Positions 36,786 to 48,300 of a stretch of DNA of 64,000 nt are shown here, piece after piece. Positions within the stretch are counted from its first letter, which is position 1; each line of letters starts with the position of its first letter. Made by a program: the position numbers and the translations under genes. The stretch spans positions 434,001-498,000 of the forward strand of contig VZSR01000242.1 of NCBI GenBank assembly GCA_013398615.1, given 5' to 3'. Source of the DNA: Brachypodius melanocephalos (lineage: Eukaryota > Chordata > Aves > Passeriformes > Pycnonotidae). A model generated the notes under the pieces. That model did not search any database and was not told the origin of the DNA. It saw only the letters and a program-made list of their open reading frames with translations.

Positions 36786-36857
36786 CTGTGATGGTGGTAG
36801 GGATGGTGGTGGTAGTGGTGGTGGTTGTTGTGGGAGGAGGGATAGTTGTGGGGGGAT
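36786..36857 (-). CDS. CADM1: CADM1 exon 8: Thr/Pro-rich stalk exon
   Basis: This 72-nt exon (24 codons, phase 1 at both ends) encodes DPPTTIPPP, an uninterrupted run of nine threonines, then IPTTIT. It is the mucin-like juxtamembrane stalk, expected to carry O-linked glycans. On the plus strand it appears as a GGT/GGTAGTGGT run. The acceptor is TTTATCCAG right of 36857, preceded by a long T-rich tract; the donor is GTATG left of 36786. The polythreonine is coded by mixed ACA, ACC and ACT codons, so it is not a pure trinucleotide repeat. The length of this tract varies between species in my recollection. Confidence 0.93.
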
Positions 36858-38247
36858 CTGGATAAAATATAAAAAGGAAAATAATAAAAAAGCAAATTAA
36901 GAAAAAAAACAAGCAGAACACAACAGCGGTCAATCGTGATCAGAGGAAAACAAGGATGCTAAGAAGCAGCGCAGGGGTTGGGGCCCTTCCTTGGCTAAAT
37001 CCCAGGGGAGAGCCCAGCAGCTGCAGGGACAGCGGGGCCAGGTCCCCCACCCACGCTTACTCCGGCTGGAGAACCTGGCCCCGGCCTCTCCCCACCCTCT
37101 CTGCCTTCTACAATGCTAAAAAAAACAAATAAAACCCAGCATAAATTAGTCAATGAGAGAGAGAAATGGAATGGGAGAGGCATAAGGAAAATAAACTGCA
37201 CGCTTTTCACAACAAAAAGACCAGTTTGCACATACAAGGAGAGACACAGTGGTGCTTGGTGGCTGTCTAGGGATACATTTGCAAACCCAGGTGGGAAGGT
37301 TGTGTGAGGGGCCCTGCTGTGCTTCACAGCCTGAACATTAACAGCACATGAACAGATCTCACTGTCTTCCCAGGGCCGTGAACCTCACTGCTCTTCACCT
37401 ATAAACACACGGCAGCAGGATGTTAAAAACTACTTCAAAGATGGTAAGGAATACAGAGAAATGACAACATCATTGCTGAATATCAATTTCCAGGTATGAA
37501 GACTTCCACCAAGATCTTTTAATTTAAAAAAAAAAAAAAAGTCAATATTTTTCTGACAATTTCAGTTGCACACTCTTGTTTTTGCTACTAGGGCATCGTT
37601 AATGAGATGTTTCTCTCTGTGACCATTTCTCAGATGGACTGGACCTGTTGAGATTCAAACCCTGCTGCTCGTCATGGGATTGATGTTACACACAGGGACA
37701 CATCCTTATCAAAACTATCGGGCAGGAGAAGGTAGATATGAGAAGATGTAAAAGAAAAAATATGTATCAATGCCCAGATGATCAAACTGAATGCACTAAG
37801 TAGTCAGAAAGACTTTGAACTACGGATTCATTCGGCAATAATAGACCATGAAACCTTTCATGGGCTTTTGATTTTAGGTTTCCTCCATAGCACGTCAGCT
37901 GTTCCTCACTAATACATCTGCTACCCTTTTATCTCTGAGCTAGCTCCCTTGGATCCCCTAATTAAGATATCTGAACTTTAATTATATACTGCACCTTTAT
38001 TATATTCCATCCAACTTCCCAAGAGTTAAGGAACATCACCCCATAGCTCGCTGTGCTGTGATCAGTCACTGTCTTTCCTCTGCATCCCAAGGATCTCAGC
38101 CCCTGTGCTTCTCTCTCGCCCCTGATCCACACATCTCCCCGAGAGCAGTGGGGACCCTCCCAGCTGAGGCACAGCAGCACTTGGGGAAGGGCCCCCAGAC
38201 TCACACTGATCAACCCCCCCCAGGACTGGCTGTGCCTTGGGCTCTTC

Positions 38248-38311
38248 CTCCATAAAAGAAAAAAATAAAACAAAAAGAAAAAAAAAACAACACCCCCCCA
38301 AAAAAAAACCC
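38248..38311 (+). repeat. A-rich low-complexity tract
   Basis: A stretch of A runs interrupted by single G, T and C bases plus a C run, in intron 7. Confidence 0.8.
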
Positions 38312-39804
38312 ACCTGGAGTGCTAATGGAGTTGGAAGTTTCTAGAAATCTATCTGCCCACGCCCATGGGGAGGAAAAGCATTAAAATGAATTTTAGAAAT
38401 GAGCATGTTTCCAGTGTGTGTCAAGGTGATTATACATCCCCATCCCACGTGGGCAGCTGGGAAGGCTGGGCACAGCTCAGCCCTGACCTGCAGAGATATC
38501 CCTCTGGAATGGGACTGCCTGAATGCTGCCTCTCCCGGGGCTGTGCCAGCCCCTGCTCCGTGTCTGCAGCCCCCCAGCTCCCACCCCAGCGTGGCCTGGG
38601 GAGCTCTGCACCCCAAGCAGCCACAGCTGGCCCTGCAAGGACACTGAGGCACGTGCTGCCACCACGGCTCCCGCTGTGCCCGCAGGGACGTGGCTGCACG
38701 GACACACCACAGTGCTGGTGGGGAACTGGCTGCTTTTGGTGCTGAAAGGAGCCACGGGCCAGAGCTGTAAGGGTTCCATTACTGAGTGGGGTGAGACCCC
38801 CATGCTGAACCTCCCCTCAGTGGCAGCTCCAGCTGGGCTCTGCACCAGGAGGCTTCAGCTGATGGCCACAGCCCAACCACTCCCTCCCCACTCTGGATTT
38901 CTCCCTTTAAATCAAGGGTTAAAAGGATTCCCTTGTGCTGTCCAGAGTGGCAGAGCCTAGCAGGATGCTCTCCAATGTGCAGGAACTGGAGATGATGGGG
39001 TGTGTAAAAGCCTTCTCTGCCCACAAGCAGCCTTCCTCTACATGGGCAACACATCTGCCAGATGCCTAAGCTGGAACCCACAGGTCTCCATCCCCTGGGA
39101 ACCTGCATCTCCTTCCAAGTAATGCTATCTTGGGTCTGCTCCTGGGAATTTAATCCCAAGAGGAAGCAACCCCAAGGAAGTCCTGCGCTGTCTATTCTCG
39201 CTCACATCCAAAATGCAGAGTAACTATGTGAGATTGCCCATGAGCTCTAAACCTCAGGTCAGTAACCCTGGGAGTTTCCCCCAGCCCTGCCTTGGCCCAG
39301 GATGGGTGCACAGAACTCCACCTGCCCCAGAGCTGCTTTATGGCAGCAGCTTTCATGGTTTCCATCTTGTGGGCAACTGCCTGTGTCCTATTCCAACTGC
39401 TTTGCTCACTGGCAACTTTGATTGTTTCTTTCAACACTGATGTAAACAAGTGGGGGTTTTATATTGTGAGCATGCAAATTACCAATCAGAAATGCGTATC
39501 GGACTTCATTTTGTAAACTGGTGTCTTGTGGAGTGAGAGGCACTAGAAAAACTACCTATAGCATGGGGTACATGAGTTTTGTATAAGCTCAAAGCTGTCA
39601 CTACTTTGAGTTTTTAGGTGAGTTTCTAAGACTGGGCTTAAAATCACTCCTGCAGAGGTTACATTTGGAGAGGTATGGGAGATTCTCTACTCTTTGACTG
39701 CATCAAAGCAACTACCAGAGAGCTCAGACTGCAGAGCTTTAGGCTGCTGTTGCATGGAACAAACTTCAAACCAAGTTTCTGCCCCTTCTGAGTGGAACTA
39801 TAGC

Positions 39805-39840
39805 ATCCTTCAGGTCAGAAAAGACCGAGACCCACCAGAA
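39805..39840 (-). mobile_element. Possible degenerate CR1 3'-end fragment
   Basis: The plus strand reads CCTTCAGGTCAGAAAAGACC, resembling the reverse complement of the CR1 3' end (TTTAGGTTGGAAAAGACCT). The match is short and flanking similarity is poor. Confidence 0.3.
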
Positions 39841-40563
39841 ACTCAGCCCAGCCACACACAACCGCCCTTAACAGAGAAAGTTTAAATAGGCAGCCCAAGG
39901 ACAGCTCATCATTAAACTGGGGGATCACTCTGCAAGTGCCTCCTGAATCTCCATTCCATGCAACACCTCATGGCAGGAGCATGAGGCTTACAGCAATGCC
40001 AAAGTAACCCAGAGGAAACAAAGAATTAAAGCAGGTACTTAACAGTGCTTTAAAAGATGCTGAGGCATGTTTTAGTGTCTGCCCAGCCACACAGGCAGGC
40101 TGAAGGCATCTCATTCCTCCAGTTTATTTACTGGTTTGTAATTATCTGGGGATGCTGGCTGATTAACTTGCTAGCGAAAGGCTCAGAACCCCTCGGACCA
40201 TTGTTCAGGCCACTGGAGGAGGCATTACCAGAAGGACAAGAAATCATTGAGAAGTCCAAGGAGAACTGCCCAGTTCTCCCCACACCCCTGCTCTGGCTTT
40301 TCCTTAGGCTTTCAGCTGGCAGCACGGGGTGGGAGCTGCGCAGAGCCGGGCGAGGCTCTGTGCCCGATGCGCACACCGAGAGCCCCAGCAGCGCCCCGGC
40401 GCTCTCCCAGCCCCTGCCCCAGCCCAGCACAGCGTCGGGCCGTCAGGAGCTGCCTGCAAACCTGGCATTGAGCAAATGTTAAGTTCTGTCACAGCTTTCC
40501 GAGCAGGGCATGTTGCAATTACGTGTAAACGAGTCTAGAAGAACGGTGGTTTTTCTCACGTAC

Positions 40564-40736
40564 CGTATACAAACAGCATGTAATCCGCATGTGATTTCCC
40601 CACCGCGTTGGAAGCCTCACAGCGGTATGTACCATTATCTGTTTTGTTTAGGTTACTAATGAGAAGGTTTGAACCAGACACTACAACGTGTTGAGGCATC
40701 TCATCATCTACTCTTAACCACCTCATGTCCGTAGGC
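40564..40736 (-). CDS. CADM1: CADM1 exon 7: remainder of Ig3
   Basis: This 173-nt exon completes Ig3. It reads PTDMRWLRVDDEMPQ, with the core tryptophan, and later NLNKTDNGTYRCEASNAVG with the F-strand cysteine, ending SHADYMLFVY. NKT and NGT are two overlapping-region glycosylation sequons typical of CADM1. The acceptor is CTGTAG right of 40736 (phase 2) and the donor is GTACGTG left of 40564 (phase 1). The terminal G can join AT from exon 8 or 11, or AC from exon 9, to give Asp, or GC from exon 10 to give Gly, so all stalk splice choices stay in frame. Confidence 0.97.
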
Positions 40737-43547
40737 CTACAGAGGAGGGAGAAAAAGAAACAGTCACATTACTATTTTCCTATGGTCAAGATGGCATCTT
40801 CAAAAGTTCATCCACAGACAGAAAGCCCAAACCAAGAAAAACTGTAAAGAAACAACACATACTGTTTTGCACTACTCAAGCCCAGATGCTGTCGGGCTTC
40901 CTCAATTTAAATTTATTTTAACCCAACAGGAAACTGTATCCAGAGCTTAAATTTTCTGAAAACACTAATGCAAGCAGGAAGAAAGTTCATTAGTGGTTAA
41001 TCATTCGCTTACTCAGCAAACCTGAAAGCTCTGAGGCTACAGACTCAGTGTTCATCCACGGGGTGCTCTGAGGGCAGAGCTGCACAGCAGAACAAGTAAG
41101 GTTTTGTCAAGTTTCAACCCTTCCACAAGCTGCCAGGGACCTGGTGACCTCAGCAGAGGCTGTGCTGTGCACTGAGGGATTCCAGCCCTTCTCCTGTCCC
41201 CCAGCCCGCCTGGCAGCCCCTTCTTGCACCCCACACTGATAGAACCCACATGGGCAGGGGGTCTGCAGCATTCAGGGAATGAAATGAACCTGGTTTGTTA
41301 GACCTGGTAAAGACTGGAAGCGCTGAAGGGCTTTGGGAGGGGGTGTCTTTTGAGTTTGTGGGGGTGTTTAGCATCTATTATTATGATGTCTTTAAGCAGC
41401 AGCGAGGGGACGGATCAGCTCTTTCTCAGCAAGAAAATTCCAGCATCCTTCAAGCCACTCAACTCCTCTTAAAGGGGAGTTTCCTGCAGCACAGCATTTC
41501 TCAGCCTGCCTGGCTCCAAGGCTGCCAAGTGGGACTTCATGTTGCCAGAGGTATCCCACAGCTCAGGCCTTTCCCTGGGTCCAAACAGTACATGACAGCC
41601 ATGATGCAGAAGCTCCTGATGCTTCGACATCCCAGCCATGCTACTGGATGGATCCAGCACCAAGCAAACCCAGCTGGGCATTGGCTGACTGGTTTTGGAC
41701 ATGGGCTGGGTGTTGTGTCCCCTGCTGCTGTGGCATCGGCACACGAGCCACGGTGTGGGCAGCAGGAGCTCCTGAGAAAGCCCAAATGCAGTTTAACTTC
41801 AGTATGGGTGGGAAGGGTTTGAATAATCCTGGCTACACAGTTTTTAAAGGGCCCTTTGTGCTGTGGAGTCCCCAGGTTTCCCAGCTGGTACACGACACTG
41901 CAGCTGCTGCTCAGAGAAATGTATCCCACAAAGTGACCATTTCAGCATCTTCCCACTCCTGTCATAGTTTTAGGGGGTTGTGTCTAATCTAACAAAATAT
42001 CTGTATTAATACCAAATAGAAATTTCTCCTCTCTGGTCTTTTTTTCCCTTTGAGCTTCCTTCCCCCAATATTTATGTTGCCAAATTTTGCAAATTCGCTT
42101 AACTGGAGAAACCTCCCCCTTCATCTAAAACCTCTGTAAAAGATTTCATGAAACCTCCATGTCTTAAAAAAACGGGAGCCAAACCCAGCTCACTATTTTA
42201 CTGTGTATTTTCTTAGCTTTGGGAGACTCAGGTGAAGTGACCTAGAGAAGCCAATTCCCAGCACATCACCAGCACCCCGCATCGTGCAGCGGCGAGCTGC
42301 CAGGGAGATGTGTCTGTCCTATTTAACATGGGAATGTCTTACTCATAGCCTGCAAGGAAAAAAAAAATGTAGAGAAGCCTGTTCATTAGATTCCCAGTTG
42401 ATAGCAAATGGGAGGCACTGCAGGTACCAGGGGAGCAGGAATGCAAAGGGGCTTGGCAGGCTCTGAGCAGGGAATAGCTACTAAATGGAATTCAGCAGGG
42501 ACGTGCCAGCATCTGATGCTCAGGGAAGGGATTGGCCTCGTGCCGAACAGAACAAACTGGGAAGTGGGAATCAAGCAACTACTGTGGGAATCAAGAAAAT
42601 ACTGTGGAAGGGGATGTAGGCTTCCAGGGAGGATGAGGGCAGCCTGAGCCTCCTCAGCGCTGGGTGCCTGCACTGCCCAAAAGGCTGAGCTGGATGGGGT
42701 CCAGCTCCCCACGCCCCAGCTGTGGGCACGCTGCCAAGGAGGCACTGACAGATCTCAGGGATGTTTGCAGAAATCTTATGGACATGATGAAAATAAAGAA
42801 GGATAGTAAATACTTGACAGCCATAAATCCAAGTGGAAGAGAAAGTATTTTGAAAAAAAAAAATAAAGCCGACAAAACTTAAATTAGAACAGCAATGAAA
42901 GTGTGAGAAAATCTACCCTCCCTTGCCAGGATTTTCCTGATGCATAAATTTCTTCAACTGCCTAAGAAAGCCTCAAGGGCTTGGCAAGAAGAGGAGAGAG
43001 AATAAAACGGGTATTCTATAAAAACCACACGGGGTACCAAGGGGGAGGAAAACCATCACACAGTACGAGCAGAAGGATGGACTGCCTTACCTGGGGATCC
43101 ATCCCACTTCCCCAGGGACTCAGTGCTGTGGTGCTGTGCTGGTGTCCACACACCAGCACCTCCTGGGGCCACAACTGCAGCCCCTGACCTTGCTTCTGCA
43201 CATTAACCAAACCCCAGATTAATTGCAGATTAACGCCACTCAAGCCATTCCCTGGGGGAAGAGGTGTCCAGCTGGGAGCCTTTCCCTTCTGCACCCGAAG
43301 GCTGCTGCACGGTGGCCAAGAAGAGCTCTCCTAGGAGCTCTTCCAGTGGAAATCCCTTGGCCATTAGGTGCACAGGAATAAATGCAAATCAAACCAGATG
43401 TCTTCAGCGGTCAGCAGACGTTTGGGTGCAGGAAGCATCTCTCTCCTTCACTCTGGGACATCGTCTTCGCAGCAGAGAATGGCAACAGCAACAGTGGCCA
43501 CGCAACTCCCCGTCACCACCGGCCACCCTGGGAAGGGTCCAACTTAC
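40737..43547 (-). other. CADM1 intron 6
   Basis: An intron of 2.8 kb interrupting Ig3 in phase 2. Nothing beyond short, unconvincing open frames and an AT-rich block at 41980-42180 is seen. Confidence 0.9.
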
Positions 43548-43647
43548 TGTGGCTTTCCAAAGGCTGTGCACGTCAGCTCCAGCGGCTCCCCTTCTCTCGT
43601 CAGGCCTTGCAAGGGGTAATTCTGAGAAACCCGCACTTGAGGCTTAT
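43548..43647 (-). CDS. CADM1: CADM1 exon 6: first part of Ig3
   Basis: This 100-nt exon encodes KPQVRVSQNYPLQGLTREGE and PLELTCTAFGKP, the start of the membrane-proximal Ig3 domain with its B-strand cysteine. The acceptor is CTGCAG right of 43647 and the donor is GTAAGT left of 43548. It begins in phase 1 and ends in phase 2 (CA|G, Gln), the only phase change in the gene, so this exon cannot be skipped without a frameshift unless exon 7 is skipped too (100 + 173 = 273 nt, a multiple of three). The segment VRVSQN differs from the VHIQMT I recall in human CADM1 while PLQGLTREG is retained. Confidence 0.96.
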
Positions 43648-44039
43648 CTGCAGGACACAAAACACGGCTCGGTGAGCCCCGGGCCGCGGCCCCGCGCTCC
43701 CCTCGCCCGCCCGGTGCCGGCAGCAGCAGCAGCCCCACTGCGGCACCGTGCTTCCCGGGAAGGGCTTTTGGCTGCACAGCTCATCCCTCAGCTCGCTCCA
43801 GCTAAAAGGAACGCATTTGCCTTCGTGCTGAGGGGAAGCTGGAGAGACGCGTGGTGCCCGGAATGGAAGGGTTTTGTGGTGTGTCAGCGATTCCTGCACC
43901 ACAACCCCCGGGGTCCATGAGTGTTAACACGCTGGGCTGGACAAGAGATGCTGGTTAGAGACACAAACAGAGCCACAGCCACCCCTGCCTCTGTGTAAAC
44001 AGCAGGAGGATGTATTTCGTCCAGATGAAGCTCCTCTAA

Positions 44040-44560
44040 ATCCTACAATAAACAGAGAATTAAGGCATGGATAGTTAGGGAGCCAACTCAAAAACACTTT
44101 AGTAAGACCCTGCAGGAAAAAAAGAGCCGAACCACAAACCTAGAGTCCACAATTAAAAAATTCATTACCTCCCATGACTGAAACAGAGATTAAAAACGCA
44201 ATCTGAGCTGTAGCTAAAACATTATCAGCTCAGGAAATCAATTCAAGGCTACAAGTGCCATTAAGCCATAGATATTTTTCAGGAATTTACTCAACTGTAA
44301 GGAACAAAGGAATGAAAAAAAATCAGTATGCATAAAGGTTGAAACCATTTAAATGTTTCTATTTCCTTTGAGAGTAACTGCTACCCAAAATATTGGCTGG
44401 CTGCATTTTATTAACTGTGTTTAACTCATTAACATGCCTCCTATGGAATAATAGAGATTAGGAAAAAAAAAACCCGTGTGTCAGGATTTAACCAATTTAA
44501 ACTCTCATAATTTTCAGTAATGGAATAAGCTACACAAGTAAATCCTCTCCCGAGATGACT
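44040..44560. promoter_or_regulatory. Candidate conserved AT-rich element in intron 5
   Basis: Non-repetitive AT-rich block with TTTATTAACTGTGTTTAACT and CATTAACATGCC words and few CpGs. Proposed from texture only. Confidence 0.22.
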
Positions 44561-46379
44561 CTAGCACAACATTTCATCAACTAATCCCTGTTACAGATGC
44601 TTCCTGCAGCTCTGGAACTGGGGTGTCCTCGTGGGCTGGGGGCAGTGGCAGCCCTGTGGGATGGCAGTGCTTTGGGGTGTCACCAGCTGAGGGGACAAGC
44701 TGCAGTCCCACGGGAAATGGGGCAGCTTTGGTGTGCCTGGAAATGCGCTCCAGCCCTGGAGTGGCAATAGCTCTGCACAAGGAGCACGGGAGGATCAGTT
44801 CACCCCGGTGTTATGCAGCAAATAAATCACCCACCACATCCTCGGCACTGCGCTCCCCACTCCCGTCCACAATTGCCACCCCCACAGCCATCTGCTCCCC
44901 CTTTCTGATGTGCTTTGTGGCAGCACCACCAGCCCGTGCCAGGAACACAGACGGTGCTTGTATCGGTGCCGTGGAAGGAGCAGGAAACCTTCCCAGCCCG
45001 GTTTGCTCAGCACACAGGGACTGAAACACCTTTTGCTCTCTGCCTCTCCCGCTGCATCCCCTTTCCATTAGGCGAGTTGAGTATTTCTAATGAGCTGTTT
45101 ACTGATGACAATTACTTATGGAAATCAAGAGGAATACACCCAGGCTCACTGTACTGAGAACAAACTGCCAGCTCCTGAGCTCCCACCAAGCTGGGTGAGC
45201 CCTTCCACTGCCACTTTCCAGCCCCATGGGCTTCATTAAACCGATGATGGCAGTGAAGGGGACACGTCCCACCTGCATCCAGGCACTGTTGAGGTGGCAC
45301 CTGAGACAGGAATCTGCATTTATCAGCACATGTGCTGAAGCCATGAGCTTGCCAAGGGAGTTACCGCAGCAAAGGACTTGTCAGCATGCTGGGACTCACA
45401 GAGTGCAGTTAGGAAACTGTACCCGAGCCTGAAGGATTCAGAGGGGTGGCTGGACACTCCAGAGAACCGGCTGGCATCAGGCTCACGGCGTGCAAAAAAA
45501 AAATTCACTCAAGGATCTGGAGGGGCTGTGGTGTCTTTTCCCCTTTGTTTAAGGACGTGCCTTTCGACAATCTTAAATCCTACTTCCAGTGCTCACAGCC
45601 TGCCTCACATCAAGTCAGTGTATTTGCTGCAGATTATGGACTCCGAGCGCAGGTCTGTGAAATGCCGAGTGCTGTGGGACCCCGAGCCCGGCTCCTGTGA
45701 CATTTAGCAGCGCACATGGACAGAGCACTGATGGCTCCAAGGGCTGCCCCAGCTGTTTGCCACTGCCCTGTCACAAGGGACACATGCCAGCTGTGATCTC
45801 TGTGCTCTGTAAGGTGGGGTGATGACCACCTCGATGGTAACACAGGACACCAGGCAAGAAATGGCGATTTTCACTATCAAGTGCATTCCAGTACCCTGAA
45901 ATCCTAAACTGGGAACTTAACATCACACCACTGGATTGCTACATAAAAATAAACACTTGCATCTGTGCACCCGAGGCCCTGCATGCTCCATGGCAGCCAA
46001 TTAGACCCAACAACCCACAGCTATTTCCTACTATGCCTCCTTCCAGTGGCTTAAAAAAACAGCCTCGTAATTTAATAAGGCACCTTTATTAAGCTAAATT
46101 CATTCAAAAGCTCAGAGTGATATACAAGGTTAAATACCAGTCATCTAAAGGTTACACTGTAGCAGCAGCCAATTTGAAAAACTTATTACAAAGCCATTCT
46201 GCATTTGATGAGATTTCCCTCACAACAGGCACAGCATGTGCCCGTGCACTGGGTTCTTCTGGGGGCTCCAGAAGGGACATGTACCCCAAAACCCTCACCT
46301 CTCTTCAGGATGCCACAAGCCACAGAAGCCTGCACTCATTGACTTTCACAGCTCTCAAGCTCCGTGCTTGGGAACTTAC

Positions 46380-46720
46380 CAAACCACTCCAGTTATTCTG
46401 CATTTGTCCCAGTTCTTCCTTTTTTAGCCGCTCGCCCCATTTTTGTGCCATCAGCAAAGATTATTAACAGTGACTTTTTAAGAACTTCAAATGCTTCAAC
46501 TGAACAGCATCAGGCCAAGCACCCAGGCCCCTGTGTTCCCTCTAAAAATACCAGCACTGCTGATTACTCCCTAATGACTATCCTTTGAGATCTGCCAGTT
46601 AGTGATTTCTTAATCCATTTAAACATGCACTTCATCGATAATGCTTAGATGTCATTAATCAGCCGAGATAAAACATTACACCGAGTTCGGGGCCTTACAA
46701 AAGCCTCAGCCTATTATTTC
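46380..46720 (-). mobile_element. Broken CR1/L3-like LINE reverse-transcriptase remnant
   Basis: On the minus strand three conserved blocks of a non-LTR reverse transcriptase appear in the correct order. The first is WIKKSLTGRSQRIVI at 46573-46617, matching the WI.NWL.GR.QRVVI block. The second is VLGLMLFS in a different frame near 46501-46522, matching the GSVLGPxLFN block. The third is FADGTKMG at 46435-46458, matching the catalytic FADD box with the second Asp replaced by Gly. A stop codon follows the first block and the blocks are not in one frame, so the copy is inactive. Ends are approximate. The family is inferred as CR1 or the related L3 from the motif pattern, and the divergence suggests an ancient insertion. 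Confidence 0.75.
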
Positions 46721-47999
46721 CACCCGTTTCCTTTCATCAGGCCAGCCCAGGGTGTGGAAGGCAGGCGAGCTCCCTGCCCCACAGCCCCGCACCAGGCAGG
46801 TTTGGCAAGCGCGGCTCCTCGTGCGCCCAGGGTGCCGTGGGACCCTCGCTGACCACCCCAGCAACAACCCAGCCCACCCTTCCCAGAGGACACGCTCCCT
46901 GCTGGGGCTGGAAACAGCCAAAAAGCTTCTTCCCAAGTGCTGGGGAAGCAGCACGTGGTGTTTTTGGCAGCGCCAGACCCCAGCCAACAGAGAAGCCGGC
47001 AACGTTGGCTCTGCCAGGGATTCAGCCGAGCAGGCTCTGGCCTCTGCCAGGCGAGGAGGCGCTGGGTCCAAGTTTAAAATCCGTTTTCTGATCTCTACAT
47101 GAATTGCTGATGCACCTCTTGGCAAACCTGACGCCAGATGGCATCCCTGGGAGCAGGATCCGCAGGCCAAGCCGTGTTCCTGCCCACTGTAGGTAAATCC
47201 AGCCTCAGCATTTCCCAGATAACGCTTTACACATCTCCCTCCAGGTGGGCATTGCTTCGTCCAGCTCCTCATCCCTGCTCTCTTCTGTGCCCAAGAGAGC
47301 TGCTCAAAAAACTGACTTCTGGGAGTCTCTCATCTCACTCTGGGAAGAGCAGGGAAAATGTGTTTTTCAATATTAAAAGAAGTCAGCAAAGTTAACGCTG
47401 ATCCTCAGGTGTAAACAACAGCCACCTTTATTCCAAAATCCAGTGGGGTCGCTCATCAGGAATGCACTCTGCATCAGAGCCAGCCCAGCCTGGCAATCCC
47501 CTGCCTGCTCCTCACCTCTGACAAGGACGAGAGGCTGCACTGCTGATTTTCAGCCAAAATACAGAAATCTATTCAATAAATAGATCTCGTGTCTAAAATA
47601 AGGAATGAGCAGGACTGGCAGATCACAGCTTGTCTGGAAGAGCCTGTCAACCCCAAACACGACTCTGCAAAATTCACCCTTAACAAAAGCAATTTAATCA
47701 TTTTGCTTGTTGCAGGAAAAGGAATGCCAGAGCCCGACAGGCATTTTGGGGATAAACACTTCTCTTTTAATATTTAAGCACACTCTGCTGCTTAATGCCT
47801 GCAAATGGCAGAGCCCCGGCCGCCCCACACGCTCCCTGCTCCCAACAACATTCCTCTGAGAAAATCTTATTAATGAGCTCACAAACGAGCACCCAACTGG
47901 GAAATGTCACAAACAAGAGTGGCTAATGCCCCAGAAAATCAAATAACTGAACACTCGGCTGATTGTGGTGCTTTTCATATTCACTAAAAGAAGAAAAAT

Positions 48000-48300
48000 A
48001 GCTCTAAATCAAAGTTTCTGAAGGGGTCAACACCTTGCTGAACAAAACAACTCATTTATTCGCTTTTAGCGATCTCCAGATGATAAATTACATTGATGTT
48101 AATAACTTCACTGCAAACTATGCAATTAATATTTGTACTGGGTGGAAATGTAAGGATTACTGGAGATGCAGCAGCAAACGTATGTGGCCGATTTTAAACA
48201 TAATTGGGCACGAGAAGTTCTCCTATCGCAACAGCAGAGGCTGCAACAAGACTCCACTGGGGCAGGCTTTCAAGGTACACGTGTAGATACTACAAAAATG
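48000..48300. promoter_or_regulatory. Candidate conserved AT-rich element in intron 5
   Basis: Non-repetitive block with GATAAATTACATTGATGTTA and GCAATTAATATTTG words. Proposed from texture only. Confidence 0.22.

Larger units (their letters stand above)
36858..40563 (-). other. CADM1 intron 7
   Basis: An intron of 3.7 kb between Ig3 and the Thr-rich stalk exon. It contains an A-run at 37526-37540, an A-rich run at 38250-38310 and a faint CR1-like stretch near 39805-39840. No coding exon was recognised. Confidence 0.9.

Noticed and set aside
41295..41822. 175-residue plus-strand open frame in intron 6
   Set aside because: No recognisable domain and antisense to CADM1; other frames in the same place are equally open.
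43264..43920. 218-residue plus-strand open frame
   Set aside because: It overlaps CADM1 exon 6 on the opposite strand and owes its length to GC-rich composition; no domain seen.
46706..47272. 188-residue minus-strand open frame in intron 5
   Set aside because: GC-rich region with open frames on both strands and no recognisable domain. It abuts the LINE fossil but shows no reverse-transcriptase or ORF1 motif.
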